Virus record (IMG/VR): IMGVR_UViG_3300033145_003233
Span: 372,001-436,000 of that record
Direction: 5' to 3' (one strand)
Length of the DNA stretch: 64,000 nt
Source: a virus
The notes under the pieces were generated by a model that did no database searches, had not been told where the DNA came from, and saw only the letters and a program-made list of their open reading frames with translations. A program made the position numbers and the translations under genes. Below, piece after piece: positions 16,155 to 24,188 of the stretch. Every line of letters starts with the position of its first letter. Positions within the stretch are counted from its first letter, which is position 1.

Positions 16155-17320
16155 AAAATCTCAATCTCTTCTTTTAATTTAATAATTGATTTTTCGATGT
16201 TCTCATCATATCTAATTCTGTAAAGAATAATTCCCTTCTCTTTACAAAACATAGCATCAAGTTTATCTACAATTTGTTGTCTTTTAAATTGTTTCTGAGC
16301 TTTTTTGATAGATATCCCATTAAAACTCACTGGCTTAAAATGTTGTTCTCCATCATATTCTACAATCATTTTTATGTCTTTTTTCTCCAACCAAAAATCA
16401 CAATATCTCTTATGATGATAATGCCTATATCTATCCCATATCCTCTTATTAGGAACAATTTTCCAATCATCAAAATATTCTAATAAAAATTCTTTAACTT
16501 TCCCTTCTTTCTTATATCTGCAATGGGGGCAGCCGTGATCTCTTAAATGATTATTTGCGGTTGTCTCGTAATCACCATGTTTAGGACACGTAACAATGAC
16601 TTTGTGGTAATGTGTTATATATCTTGTCTTAGAATAATCATATTTATTCTTATGCACCTGACTAGCTTTTTCTACGAATTCTTCCTGAGTTAATCTTCTC
16701 TCTTTGCTTTTCCTTGCTTGCTCTATTTTACCGCAATCAGGACAACCCTTTCCTTTTAAATGATTATCTGGTGTTTGCTTAAATATGCCATGAATTTTAC
16801 AACCAATATCGATATATTTATGAAAACCATCGTAATGCATTCTACTGTAATCATACCTATCACCATGAATTTGAGACACTTCTTTAATAAATTTTTTCTC
16901 ACTTCTCTCTATTCTAGGTAATTGATTCTTTATTAAACCACAGTCTGGACATCCCTGACCATATAAATGAGCATATGGAACTTGTTTGAATTCTCCATGA
17001 ATTTTACAAATAATTACTACTTTTTTGTTACTACTTTTATATTCTACTCTAGAATAATCGTATTCGTCACCATGCATCTTTTTTGCATTTTCTATAAAAT
17101 ATTTTGTTGTGCTTGCCGCTGTTCTTGCGCAATGACCACAACCTCCACCATTTAGATGGTAAAATGCCCGTTGATAAAAAAAATACCCATGTTTATTACA
17201 ATATATTTTTACCTTATCTCTAGCTCTTACATATTCTGCTTCTCTGTAATCATACTTATCACCGTGGACAGCTTTAGATTTTCTTATAAACTCTTTTGTA
17301 GTTAATCTTTTATTTGGCAT
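16151..17320 (-). CDS. Homing-type endonuclease: four DUF723-like repeats plus PD-(D/E)XK domain
   Basis: Four repeats of about 58 residues, each F[IV].KA..VHG[DK]KYDYS...Y, a C..HG.F pair and HL.G.GCP.C, make a tandem zinc-binding DNA-recognition array (about residues 4-266). The last 120 residues hold a Vsr/DUF559-like nuclease: RYCDFWLEKKDIKMIVEYDG then EQHFKP. The same nuclease domain, with different repeats, ends the 54214-55533 protein. It overlaps the RHH gene upstream by one base. Confidence 0.8.
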   Translation of the reverse strand: MPNKRLTTKEFIRKSKAVHGDKYDYREAEYVRARDKVKIYCNKHGYFFYQRAFYHLNGGGCGHCARTAASTTKYFIENAKKMHGDEYDYSRVEYKSSNKKVVIICKIHGEFKQVPYAHLYGQGCPDCGLIKNQLPRIERSEKKFIKEVSQIHGDRYDYSRMHYDGFHKYIDIGCKIHGIFKQTPDNHLKGKGCPDCGKIEQARKSKERRLTQEEFVEKASQVHKNKYDYSKTRYITHYHKVIVTCPKHGDYETTANNHLRDHGCPHCRYKKEGKVKEFLLEYFDDWKIVPNKRIWDRYRHYHHKRYCDFWLEKKDIKMIVEYDGEQHFKPVSFNGISIKKAQKQFKRQQIVDKLDAMFCKEKGIILYRIRYDENIEKSIIKLKEEIEIL

Positions 17321-17607
17321 TATTCCCCCATAGGATATTGCTTCAAGGCAGCTTCAGTTATAAATCTCTGATAAGGAACATCTTTTTTGGTTCTCACAGA
17401 TTGTTTTCTTGCCAGTTGCTTAAAATGCTCTAATTCTTCTGGCAACATTCTCATAGAAAAAACAACAGTATCAGGACTTCTATGTTTTTGGATATTTAAA
17501 TCAACCAACCCATTCTCATCCACATCCTCGTCCTTTACTGTAACATCTAAATCTATAGGGGGTGCAGAAGTGTCTAATATCTCATCTTTTTTCTTTTTCT
17601 TTGCCAT
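17320..17607 (-). CDS. Ribbon-helix-helix-like protein coupled to nuclease
   Basis: 95 residues. A lysine-rich, then acidic, 40-residue lead precedes TVVFSMRMLPEELEHFKQLA and PYQRFITEAALKQY, the strand-helix-helix order of RHH proteins. The stop/start overlap with the 16151 nuclease is one base. SD GGAGAAAAA. Probably regulates the cassette. A TTACAGAA half-site resembling the cassette A/B operator lies upstream near 17630-17645. Confidence 0.65.
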   Translation of the reverse strand: MAKKKKKDEILDTSAPPIDLDVTVKDEDVDENGLVDLNIQKHRSPDTVVFSMRMLPEELEHFKQLARKQSVRTKKDVPYQRFITEAALKQYPMGE

Positions 17608-17695
17608 TTTTTCTCCATAAATAATAAGATTGTAATTCTGTAAGAAATATTCTCATATTACTTTCAAATTTCCTTCTTTTATTTTTCCACGGCGA

Positions 17696-18067
17696 TTATG
17701 GGACTGGAATATTGCGCCTGCTTGCCCCCGTATCTTCTAAATGATATTTATATTTTTTTGCTAATCTCTTTAATTCTTCCTTCTCTTTTTTCTCTTCCTT
17801 AACTGTCCATTCTTCATTCGCCTTGTCAAACTCTATCTTTTTAGCAATTCTTCCCTTACGCTCTGTATCATCTTCTTTTCTGTTACCATACAAACGAAGA
17901 CAATAGTGATCTTCTCCGTCAGTATCTAATATGAGAGAAAGTCTATAGTATTCTTCCTCATACTTTAATTTTAACTTTATTAGAATTTCAATCTCATCCC
18001 CTATCGTTTCTCCATGGATGGGAACAGTATCTACCATCTCAAAAATTTCTTCTCTATCTTCACTCAT
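17696..18067 (-). CDS. Hypothetical charged protein
   Basis: 123 residues, strongly charged. Beta-rich first half (EIEILIKLKLKYEEEYYRLSLIL, HYCLRLYGN) and a long coiled-coil-like helix KEEKKEKEELKRLAKKYKY. No family recognised. It overlaps the DUF115 copy 2 stop by 8 bases. Confidence 0.55.
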   Translation of the reverse strand: MSEDREEIFEMVDTVPIHGETIGDEIEILIKLKLKYEEEYYRLSLILDTDGEDHYCLRLYGNRKEDDTERKGRIAKKIEFDKANEEWTVKEEKKEKEELKRLAKKYKYHLEDTGASRRNIPVP

Positions 18068-18782
18068 CTTTATCCCCTTTCTCTATTATTATTTTAGCTT
18101 GATCAAAATTTATCTTATCAAATGCTTTTACCGAACTTGTCGGGCTACAACTATATATCTCTACTTTCTTACTAATAGCCCAACTCTCTAAAGCAGCATA
18201 TGCTAAATTACTTATTTCAAATACTTTCTCTTGCCCTTTATATGGTTGTTGAGCTGGCCTATTCTGAGTAGGCCAATCTTTCTTGTCCCATAATAATTGC
18301 CAATAATGGGTGGCATCTCCACATCTATTATGATCTAATCCAAAAACGAATATTCTTTTACACCCCATCTGAATAGCCAAATCAATCCCGCTAGGGACAC
18401 TAGAACAATATGCTAAACCCTCATCATCAGAATCAATAATACCCTCACTCGTTGGTCTGGGTTTGAAGAATAAAAAACCAGGAAGCTCATCTTTATATTT
18501 TAACCAACTATCTCTTACTATTTTTGTGCATTTGGAATTTAGAACTTTCTCCCACCAAGACCATCTCCTACAAAGAGAATCATTAGAAATGAAATATCTT
18601 TTATCCGGATCTCCTTCTTCCCAGTGAGTAACCATAATACTAGAATTGATAGATATGACAACATGATTAAAAATCTCAGGAAAAGAATAACTAACACATA
18701 AATCATATAAAGAAGTACCTGCTCCTAAAACAAAAGCATTCTCTCCTTCATGCTTCCCTATTAAAGATGTATAAGTATTCAT
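18060..18782 (-). CDS. DUF115/MptE-like glycan protein, copy 2
   Basis: 240 residues, the same size and layout as the 15432 protein: ENAFVLGAGTSLYDL, VVISINSSI, YFISNDS, SVPSGIDLAIQMGCKRIFVFGLDH. The central segment is diverged, consistent with a different acceptor. A small Trp-rich insert (YWQLLWDKKDW) is unique to this copy. Starts right after a gene whose end carries an RFEILD motif. Transferase activity is inferred from the family. Confidence 0.65.
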   Translation of the reverse strand: MNTYTSLIGKHEGENAFVLGAGTSLYDLCVSYSFPEIFNHVVISINSSIMVTHWEEGDPDKRYFISNDSLCRRWSWWEKVLNSKCTKIVRDSWLKYKDELPGFLFFKPRPTSEGIIDSDDEGLAYCSSVPSGIDLAIQMGCKRIFVFGLDHNRCGDATHYWQLLWDKKDWPTQNRPAQQPYKGQEKVFEISNLAYAALESWAISKKVEIYSCSPTSSVKAFDKINFDQAKIIIEKGDKDE

Positions 18783-18786
18783 AAGT

Positions 18787-19257
18787 CTAAGGTCTAAAAT
18801 CTAAAATCTCAAATCTATTTTCTATAAGAATGTCCTCTCTATCTTTAATCGTATAAGGGGCACATTCTCCATCAGTGAAATCCTCAGAAGTCAGATGGGC
18901 ATTGATAATATACCCCCCATTAAAACCATTTGATGATGCAGGACTCATAAACCAAGATTGTTTATACTCCCAAAAATCAACATGAACAGGAATCTCTATA
19001 TCATGTCTTTTTAAAAAAATTATATCCATAAGACGAGGTTGTGCCTTATATCTAATTTCCCATTCGTGATAACCAGCCTTTGCACATATTAATTCTAATT
19101 GATATATATCATACTTAAAAGGAGGGAAACGAGCAACCCCTTCCATTGTAGATATTACAACTGATAAACCATCTGGAAAGTCAGGATAATAAAGAGACCA
19201 TTCGTCCCATTTAAACGAACGCAAATATTTTAACGCCTTCTGTATTTCTGTTATCAT
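18787..19257 (-). CDS. Hypothetical protein ending in RFEILD variant
   Basis: 156 residues, no family recognised. Aromatic-rich alpha/beta protein (FKWDEWSLYYPDFPDG, VDFWEYKQSWFMSPASS). The end is ENRFEILDFRP, the shared C-terminal tag altered by replacement of the final Leu with FRP, apparently through loss of the in-frame stop. Its ATG overlaps the tag-ending stop of the 19254 gene (TTATGA). Confidence 0.6.
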   Translation of the reverse strand: MITEIQKALKYLRSFKWDEWSLYYPDFPDGLSVVISTMEGVARFPPFKYDIYQLELICAKAGYHEWEIRYKAQPRLMDIIFLKRHDIEIPVHVDFWEYKQSWFMSPASSNGFNGGYIINAHLTSEDFTDGECAPYTIKDREDILIENRFEILDFRP

Positions 19258-19742
19258 AAATCCAATAATTCAAATCGACTACAATATTCTTCATAAGCAT
19301 CTTTAGTATCTTCAGCAGAAGCGAATAAAGAGATATTAGTATCTTCTAATTTCAACTCTATTCTCACATGATCATTAATGGTATTAGCAATAGCAAATAG
19401 ATGGTATGTCCTCCCATCAGGTCTAGCGGTTATATCTGCTTTAAATCTATATTCTTCCCTGCCTAATTGGAGATCGACATCTGTGGTATGTAATATTGAA
19501 GAAGCTAAAGACCCAGCATTTTTAAATATAAATTTAAACTTTTCTTTATTAGCAGAATCTATCTTGACATAATAAGTAATAAGAGGAGACAAAATAACTT
19601 TCCTATCTCCCCTCACAAAAGCAATTCTTTGAGAAAAATCTATATTAATATTTGCATATTTTTCTATAGATATTCTTTCCCCATTATCGCAAATAATAAA
19701 AAAATATTTTGGATCAGGAACGAGAACTGTCAACAAATTCAT
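19254..19742 (-). CDS. Hypothetical beta-rich protein with C-terminal RFELLDL tag
   Basis: 162 residues, mostly predicted beta strands (DPKYFFIICDNGERISIEK, VDLQLGREEYRFKADITA, HVRIELKLEDTNISLF), suggesting a jelly-roll or Ig-like fold such as a virion decoration or adhesin module. It ends CSRFELLDL with TGA overlapping the next ATG. No family recognised. Confidence 0.6.
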   Translation of the reverse strand: MNLLTVLVPDPKYFFIICDNGERISIEKYANINIDFSQRIAFVRGDRKVILSPLITYYVKIDSANKEKFKFIFKNAGSLASSILHTTDVDLQLGREEYRFKADITARPDGRTYHLFAIANTINDHVRIELKLEDTNISLFASAEDTKDAYEEYCSRFELLDL

Positions 19743-19745
19743 TTT

Positions 19746-20057
19746 TTAATCTTCCCAAAAATCATCCACTTCTACGCATATCTCTTCTATCAACTTAACA
19801 AGAATATCTCCGTGACATGAAGCAGGCTTACAAAAACAACCTAATCTCTTACCCCTTAATTCCCAAAGACTAGCAAGCAATTCTGGTTGCTGTCGTATCC
19901 ACTCCTCATACTTCTCTACTGCTTCTTCTCTTGTCTCTACTATAAACTCAGCTTTAGTTTTCTTGTCCTTTATGTGGGTATAAGGGTTCCCCCACTTAGA
20001 TCCTCTTCCAATATAAACATCATATTCTTCGTAATGTTTATTAACTACTTTTGTCAT
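19746..20057 (-). CDS. DUF4326 protein
   Basis: 103 residues matching DUF4326 throughout: VVNKHYEEYDVYIGRGSKWG near the N-terminus, EEAVEKYEEWI, LRGKRLGCFCKPASCHGDIL. The family is widespread in phages and bacteria and is linked bioinformatically to nucleotide/ADP-ribose biology, without a settled activity. It overlaps the acyl carrier protein gene by 17 bases. Confidence 0.8.
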   Translation of the reverse strand: MTKVVNKHYEEYDVYIGRGSKWGNPYTHIKDKKTKAEFIVETREEAVEKYEEWIRQQPELLASLWELRGKRLGCFCKPASCHGDILVKLIEEICVEVDDFWED

Positions 20058-20295
20058 TAAGCTTTTTTTCTACGCAATCTGCAAGTGAAGCAACAGTTAA
20101 ACACTTTTCTGCTTCCTCATCGGTTATACTTATATCGAAATGGTCCTCTGTCATCATTGTTGTCTCTACAGCATCAAGACTATCAGCATGTAAATCTTTC
20201 ACAAAACTAGCCTCAAGGTCTACTTCATCAACCATTATACCGAATTGAACAGCTATTATCTCTTTTACTTTATTTTCTATTTCTATTCTAGTCAT
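20041..20295 (-). CDS. acpP: Acyl carrier protein
   Basis: 84 residues with the ACP four-helix pattern: VKEIIAVQFGI, then DLHADSLDAVET with the phosphopantetheine-accepting Ser39, and DEEAEKCLTVASLADCVEK. The recognition helix reads TTMMTEDHF instead of the usual VMALEEEF, so interactions may differ from the host ACP. ACP is rare in phages. No acyl-carrier synthase or acyltransferase was recognised in the window, so it may act with host enzymes, for instance in acylating a sugar or peptide. Confidence 0.9.
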   Translation of the reverse strand: MTRIEIENKVKEIIAVQFGIMVDEVDLEASFVKDLHADSLDAVETTMMTEDHFDISITDEEAEKCLTVASLADCVEKKLNDKSS

Positions 20296-20804
20296 TCAGT
20301 TTCTCCTGAATTTTTCCAATTTTTATACGGATTCTTAGCTAAATTACAATTATAATATCTATCATCATCTGTTACTTCTTTACCTATCCATTCTGGCAAT
20401 ACAATTTCTTGATCTTCTGATTCTAGCTCTATTTCTGCCACCCGCAAACCAGAATTCTCACCTTTAAAAATGTCTACCTCCCAGCCATTCCCATCTTCAT
20501 TAAAAATGTATCTAGTTTTATCTATAGAATATTTACAAAACTTTTTCATCATTTTACAAGCATCTTCAACAGGTATATCATATTCAAATTCCAACCTAGA
20601 ACAGCCCTCTGTTTCTCCCTTGATGGTTAAAAACCCCCTCGTAAATTCCTCATAAGGTCCATTAGAAGTTACTCTTACCCTTACCCTATCCCCATGAAAA
20701 TATCCCTGCAAAATATTAACTTCTGAAAAATAAATACTATTCTTGTGTTTCCAAACAGAAAAATCTTCCTTAACTAAAAACTTTCTTTCTATTTCTACTG
20801 CCAT
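20292..20804 (-). CDS. CYTH-domain triphosphate-binding protein
   Basis: Begins MAVEIERKFLV, carrying the ExExK signature of the CYTH/triphosphate tunnel metalloenzymes, followed by VRVRVTSN, FLTIKGETEG, LEFEYDIP, DKTRYIF, WEVDIFKGENSGLRVAEIEL and EVTDDDRYYNCNLA. This is a complete tunnel fold acting on triphosphates (thiamine triphosphatase or tripolyphosphatase class). The start at 20804 is chosen for homology and GAAGGAA; a longer frame to 20837 would overlap the helicase gene. Confidence 0.9.
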   Translation of the reverse strand: MAVEIERKFLVKEDFSVWKHKNSIYFSEVNILQGYFHGDRVRVRVTSNGPYEEFTRGFLTIKGETEGCSRLEFEYDIPVEDACKMMKKFCKYSIDKTRYIFNEDGNGWEVDIFKGENSGLRVAEIELESEDQEIVLPEWIGKEVTDDDRYYNCNLAKNPYKNWKNSGETE

Positions 20805-20805
20805 T

Positions 20806-22701
20806 TTATTCCTTCGTTGCAAGCCCTGACTCAACAAGAAATCTGCTGGCCCTACTTTTATTCCTACTCATATTTCCATGCTTTCCAAATCTACGCCTAT
20901 ATCTACACCAACTAGTAAATAATAATTTTTTAGCTCTTGTCATCCCAACATAACATAATCTTCTCTCTTCTTCCATACCAGCATAAGGATCGTCCAACAC
21001 AGCATTCTTATGGGGCAAGATATCCTCCTCAACGCCTATTACAAACACAATAGGAAATTCCAATCCCTTAGCTGCATGCAAACTCATAAGAGACATATTA
21101 TTCCCCTCTTTTTCTTTATCTGATTTTGTTACAAGAGATATTCTCTGCAAATATTGACTCACTCCGTCATCCTCATCAATAAATTCTCCTGCCGAGTCAA
21201 TGAGTTGACTTATATTATCTTCTCTTTCAGTAGCAGTACCAGCAAATTTATCTAATAAATAATTTCTATAATTAAATTCATGTACTAGCTTCTTCAAACA
21301 TTCTGCCGGATTAGATAAGTCCCAATTATATTTATATACTTCATTTATTTTATAACATGCTTTCTGTATTTTTATAGACTTAATATTCTTAGCCATCTCC
21401 CCGCATGCATCGGGGATAGAAATATCCTTCTGGCTTGATAGTTTTTCAATTTTGCCAACAGTTATATTTCCCAATCCCTTCATCAAAGAACACACCCGAC
21501 TAAATGCTATACCATCTTTTGGATTGGAAAGAAATTTCAGCATGGCGATACAATCTCTAATTTCTTTTCTATCAAAAAAATTCCACGATCCTATTACTTC
21601 ATATGGAATACCATTATTAACCATCGACTGTTCAATAGGTTCTGACATTTTATTGACTCTATATAAAACTGCCATATCTTTAGGGTCCCATCCACCTTCA
21701 TGAATAAGCCTTTTAGCAGTCCTTCCAACCCATGCAGCCTCCTCTAATTGATCATTAAACACATAACATCTAACTTTTTCCCCATCACTGTTATCTGTTT
21801 CAAACATAGTATCCATATGACTGGAATTACATTTTATAAGTTTACTAGCTATTTTAATAATTTGAGGAGTTGACCTATAATTCTTGGATAAAGAAATAAC
21901 CTTACAATCTTTGTAATTGTCTATAAAATCTTGTATATTCTGATACCTTGCTCCCCTCCACCCATAAATGCTCTGATCTATATCTCCAATTAAAACAATA
22001 TTTTTCCATTTGTCTCCAAGCAAATTAACCAAATAGAATTGAGCCTTATTAGTATCTTGGGTCTCATCAACCATAATATATTTGAAAGTATTTTGGACCT
22101 TATTTTTTATCTCTTCGTCATTCTCTATGATTTTAATAGCATCATAGATAAGACCGCTAAAATCTATAAGATTATCACTCTTACATTTTTTAAGGTATTC
22201 CTGAGCTATCTCTACCAATGGCCCCACCTTTAAGGAATCTTCAAGCCAGCTAAAATCCTCCATCTGATCCCTGTATCTATTAAGACGATTAGCTATGCGC
22301 CGAGCATCTCCATATTCTATTTTATATTCTAATTTTCTGGCCACCTGCATAATTAAATCTACTTGGTCTTTTTCATCCAAGATATTAAAGCGAGGAGAAT
22401 ATCCCTGAGATGACCCAAGTTTCCTAATTAGCTTAGAGCATAAAGAATGAAAAGTTCCGACAAAAAAACCAGGCTTTTTATTATCTAATCTCTTACATAT
22501 TCTTTCTTTCATCTCATTGGCAGCCTTATTAGTAAAAGTAAGGACAAGAATATTCCTAGGTTGTACTCCTCGCTCAATAAGCCATAACACCCTTTCCACA
22601 AGAGTGAAGGTCTTACCTGAACCAGGACAAGATGTTACAAGGCAAGGGCCATCAAGATGTTCTACTGCTTCTTTTTGATACTTATTTAACTTCGATTCCA
22701 T
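20806..22701 (-). CDS. UvrD/PcrA-like superfamily 1 DNA helicase
   Basis: 631 residues with the ordered SF1A motifs: Q motif near KYQKEAV, Walker A SCPGSGKT (24-31), LTFTNKAANEMKERI, VDETQDTNKAQ (Walker B), LIGDIDQSIYGWRGA, LSKNYRST, MSLHAAKGLEFPIVFVIG and YVGMTRAKKLL. It lacks the C-terminal extension of cellular UvrD (about 720). A 3'-5' helicase for repair or replication restart. Promoter at 22728-22756 lies directly upstream. Confidence 0.95.
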   Translation of the reverse strand: MESKLNKYQKEAVEHLDGPCLVTSCPGSGKTFTLVERVLWLIERGVQPRNILVLTFTNKAANEMKERICKRLDNKKPGFFVGTFHSLCSKLIRKLGSSQGYSPRFNILDEKDQVDLIMQVARKLEYKIEYGDARRIANRLNRYRDQMEDFSWLEDSLKVGPLVEIAQEYLKKCKSDNLIDFSGLIYDAIKIIENDEEIKNKVQNTFKYIMVDETQDTNKAQFYLVNLLGDKWKNIVLIGDIDQSIYGWRGARYQNIQDFIDNYKDCKVISLSKNYRSTPQIIKIASKLIKCNSSHMDTMFETDNSDGEKVRCYVFNDQLEEAAWVGRTAKRLIHEGGWDPKDMAVLYRVNKMSEPIEQSMVNNGIPYEVIGSWNFFDRKEIRDCIAMLKFLSNPKDGIAFSRVCSLMKGLGNITVGKIEKLSSQKDISIPDACGEMAKNIKSIKIQKACYKINEVYKYNWDLSNPAECLKKLVHEFNYRNYLLDKFAGTATEREDNISQLIDSAGEFIDEDDGVSQYLQRISLVTKSDKEKEGNNMSLMSLHAAKGLEFPIVFVIGVEEDILPHKNAVLDDPYAGMEEERRLCYVGMTRAKKLLFTSWCRYRRRFGKHGNMSRNKSRASRFLVESGLATKE

Positions 22702-22727
22702 ATTATTCCTCTATTAATAAAACCCCA

Positions 22728-22756
22728 ATTATACAACAATCATAATCACTTTTCAA
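22728..22756 (-). promoter_or_regulatory. Promoter, TTGAAAAGTGA class
   Basis: Minus-strand TTGAAA (22756-22751), AGTGATT extension, 17-base spacer, TATAAT (22733-22728), 27 bases before the helicase ATG. Confidence 0.75.
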
Positions 22757-23019
22757 TAATCAGGAAAATAATCCACCAAATATTCAATAAATTCTTTATC
22801 GTGTAACGGCCCAATATGCTCAACTACAACCTGATCTTCATCAAGTATAAATTGAATATGAGGTAATTCTTCCACATTATTTTTATCACATAACATCTGA
22901 ATATCATCATTATCATCAATAGCATCTATATACTTATATTCTACCTGATGTCTGTTTAATATCACAAAAAATTTAAGACACTCTTTGCAATCAGAACTCC
23001 CAAAAAATCTAATCCACAT
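22753..23019 (-). CDS. Glutaredoxin/thioredoxin-like protein
   Basis: 88 residues from the ATG that follows AGGAGGAAA; an earlier ATG 15 bases upstream would contain that SD. Thioredoxin-fold pattern: WIRFFGSSDCKECLKF with a CxxC (CKEC) active site, YKYIDAID, and the cis-proline segment VEELPHIQF. Probably a phage redoxin supporting nucleotide reduction or radical SAM chemistry, but no reductase is in the window. Confidence 0.75.
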   Translation of the reverse strand: MWIRFFGSSDCKECLKFFVILNRHQVEYKYIDAIDDNDDIQMLCDKNNVEELPHIQFILDEDQVVVEHIGPLHDKEFIEYLVDYFPDY

Positions 23020-23380
23020 TTTCCTCCTCCTCATGGGATTGAGACCGAATATTATTTATCATTTCGTTAATAGGATACTGATCTAAATTAGCAATCATTT
23101 CATTCGCACCTTCTCCAGTAAGGCCTCCATTTTTATTCCTACTAACATGGTCAGAAGACGAGTCTATTTCGATAAAAAGATTTTTTTCCTTATTAATCAT
23201 ATTCCCACAAAAATCATCTACTATTTCCTGAGGGACATCTGGGGCTATTCCCCAGTCAGTTCCCTTAATGGCAAAAGTGACCATATCATTTTTCTCCAAA
23301 TCTTTTACCTTCATCTTAAAAAGATTATTATCTCTATCATATTCCATATCTAAAATTTTAACTTTAACTGGCTTATTCAT
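23009..23380 (-). CDS. Hypothetical protein
   Basis: 123 residues: beta-rich N-terminal half (VKVKILDMEYDRDNN, LFKMKVKDLEKNDMVTF) and a polar, acidic C-terminus (HEEEENVD). No family recognised. It overlaps the radical SAM gene upstream by 8 bases and the redoxin downstream by 11, so it is in the same operon. Confidence 0.55.
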   Translation of the reverse strand: MNKPVKVKILDMEYDRDNNLFKMKVKDLEKNDMVTFAIKGTDWGIAPDVPQEIVDDFCGNMINKEKNLFIEIDSSSDHVSRNKNGGLTGEGANEMIANLDQYPINEMINNIRSQSHEEEENVD

Positions 23381-24188
23381 TTTTTATTTCTCTCAAATAT
23401 TTTTCAATTGCTATGTCCCAGGTTTTTGTCTGTATAACCTCTGTTCCATTTTTTAGAGCCGGTTCTAAAAAATGACCGCATAATCGACATAATTTCTTGA
23501 ATTTATCTTTTACATTGCATGAGGAAATATCCTCTATAGTTTTTTCTCCCAGCCCCAAACCGAATATATTATCAATAACATTAGATGGAGTGCAAGGATA
23601 ATATAATCCATTTACAGATTTAGACAAACCACAATCTTGAGTTATCCAGCATCCCTTATCAAAATCTTTGTAACCTTTAAAACTGTTTAAATCTATTGGA
23701 GCAACCCTAGAAAGCCAAAACAAGTCAAACTTCTTTTCAAAAGTTTGATCTACCGAATCTATCTTGCCCAACCAAGGAGGAATACGATTTATTATATCCC
23801 TAATTTTTCCCCCACAACCATTTGTAGAAAGAATAAACATACATTTTTTATAAAATTTCCTATACTTATTTAAAATTTCTATCACTTTAAAAAAAGAAGG
23901 ATGAAGAGTTGGCTCTCCACCAACTAATTTTATACTTTTCCATTTGTGATCTAATCGTATAGATTCTTCTACAAATTCCTCCATATCCTCTAATGAAAGA
24001 TATTTATCTGTTTGGAATACATCCATACAAGCATTACAATTACCACATTTCAAATTACAATAATCTGTTAATTTAAGTTCTATCTTGTTTTTATTTGTCT
24101 GCCATGTTTTTTTGTCTTCCATCTCATAGCATTTAATAAATAATTTTGATAGAAATCTTTTATTCTTATTAAATTTATAAGTTTTCAT
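23373..24188 (-). CDS. Radical SAM protein, tandem copy 3
   Basis: CNLKCGNC (CX3CX2C) binds the catalytic 4Fe-4S cluster. KLVGGEPTLHP is the SAM-binding GGE motif. The C-terminal domain keeps FDKGCW, CGLS, LYYPC and CRLCGHFLEP cysteines, a SPASM-like auxiliary cluster region. The start at 24188 removes overlap with the previous gene; the frame is open to 24227. Two paralogues lie directly upstream. Substrate unknown; the family often modifies peptides or sugars. Confidence 0.85.
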   Translation of the reverse strand: MKTYKFNKNKRFLSKLFIKCYEMEDKKTWQTNKNKIELKLTDYCNLKCGNCNACMDVFQTDKYLSLEDMEEFVEESIRLDHKWKSIKLVGGEPTLHPSFFKVIEILNKYRKFYKKCMFILSTNGCGGKIRDIINRIPPWLGKIDSVDQTFEKKFDLFWLSRVAPIDLNSFKGYKDFDKGCWITQDCGLSKSVNGLYYPCTPSNVIDNIFGLGLGEKTIEDISSCNVKDKFKKLCRLCGHFLEPALKNGTEVIQTKTWDIAIEKYLREIKNE

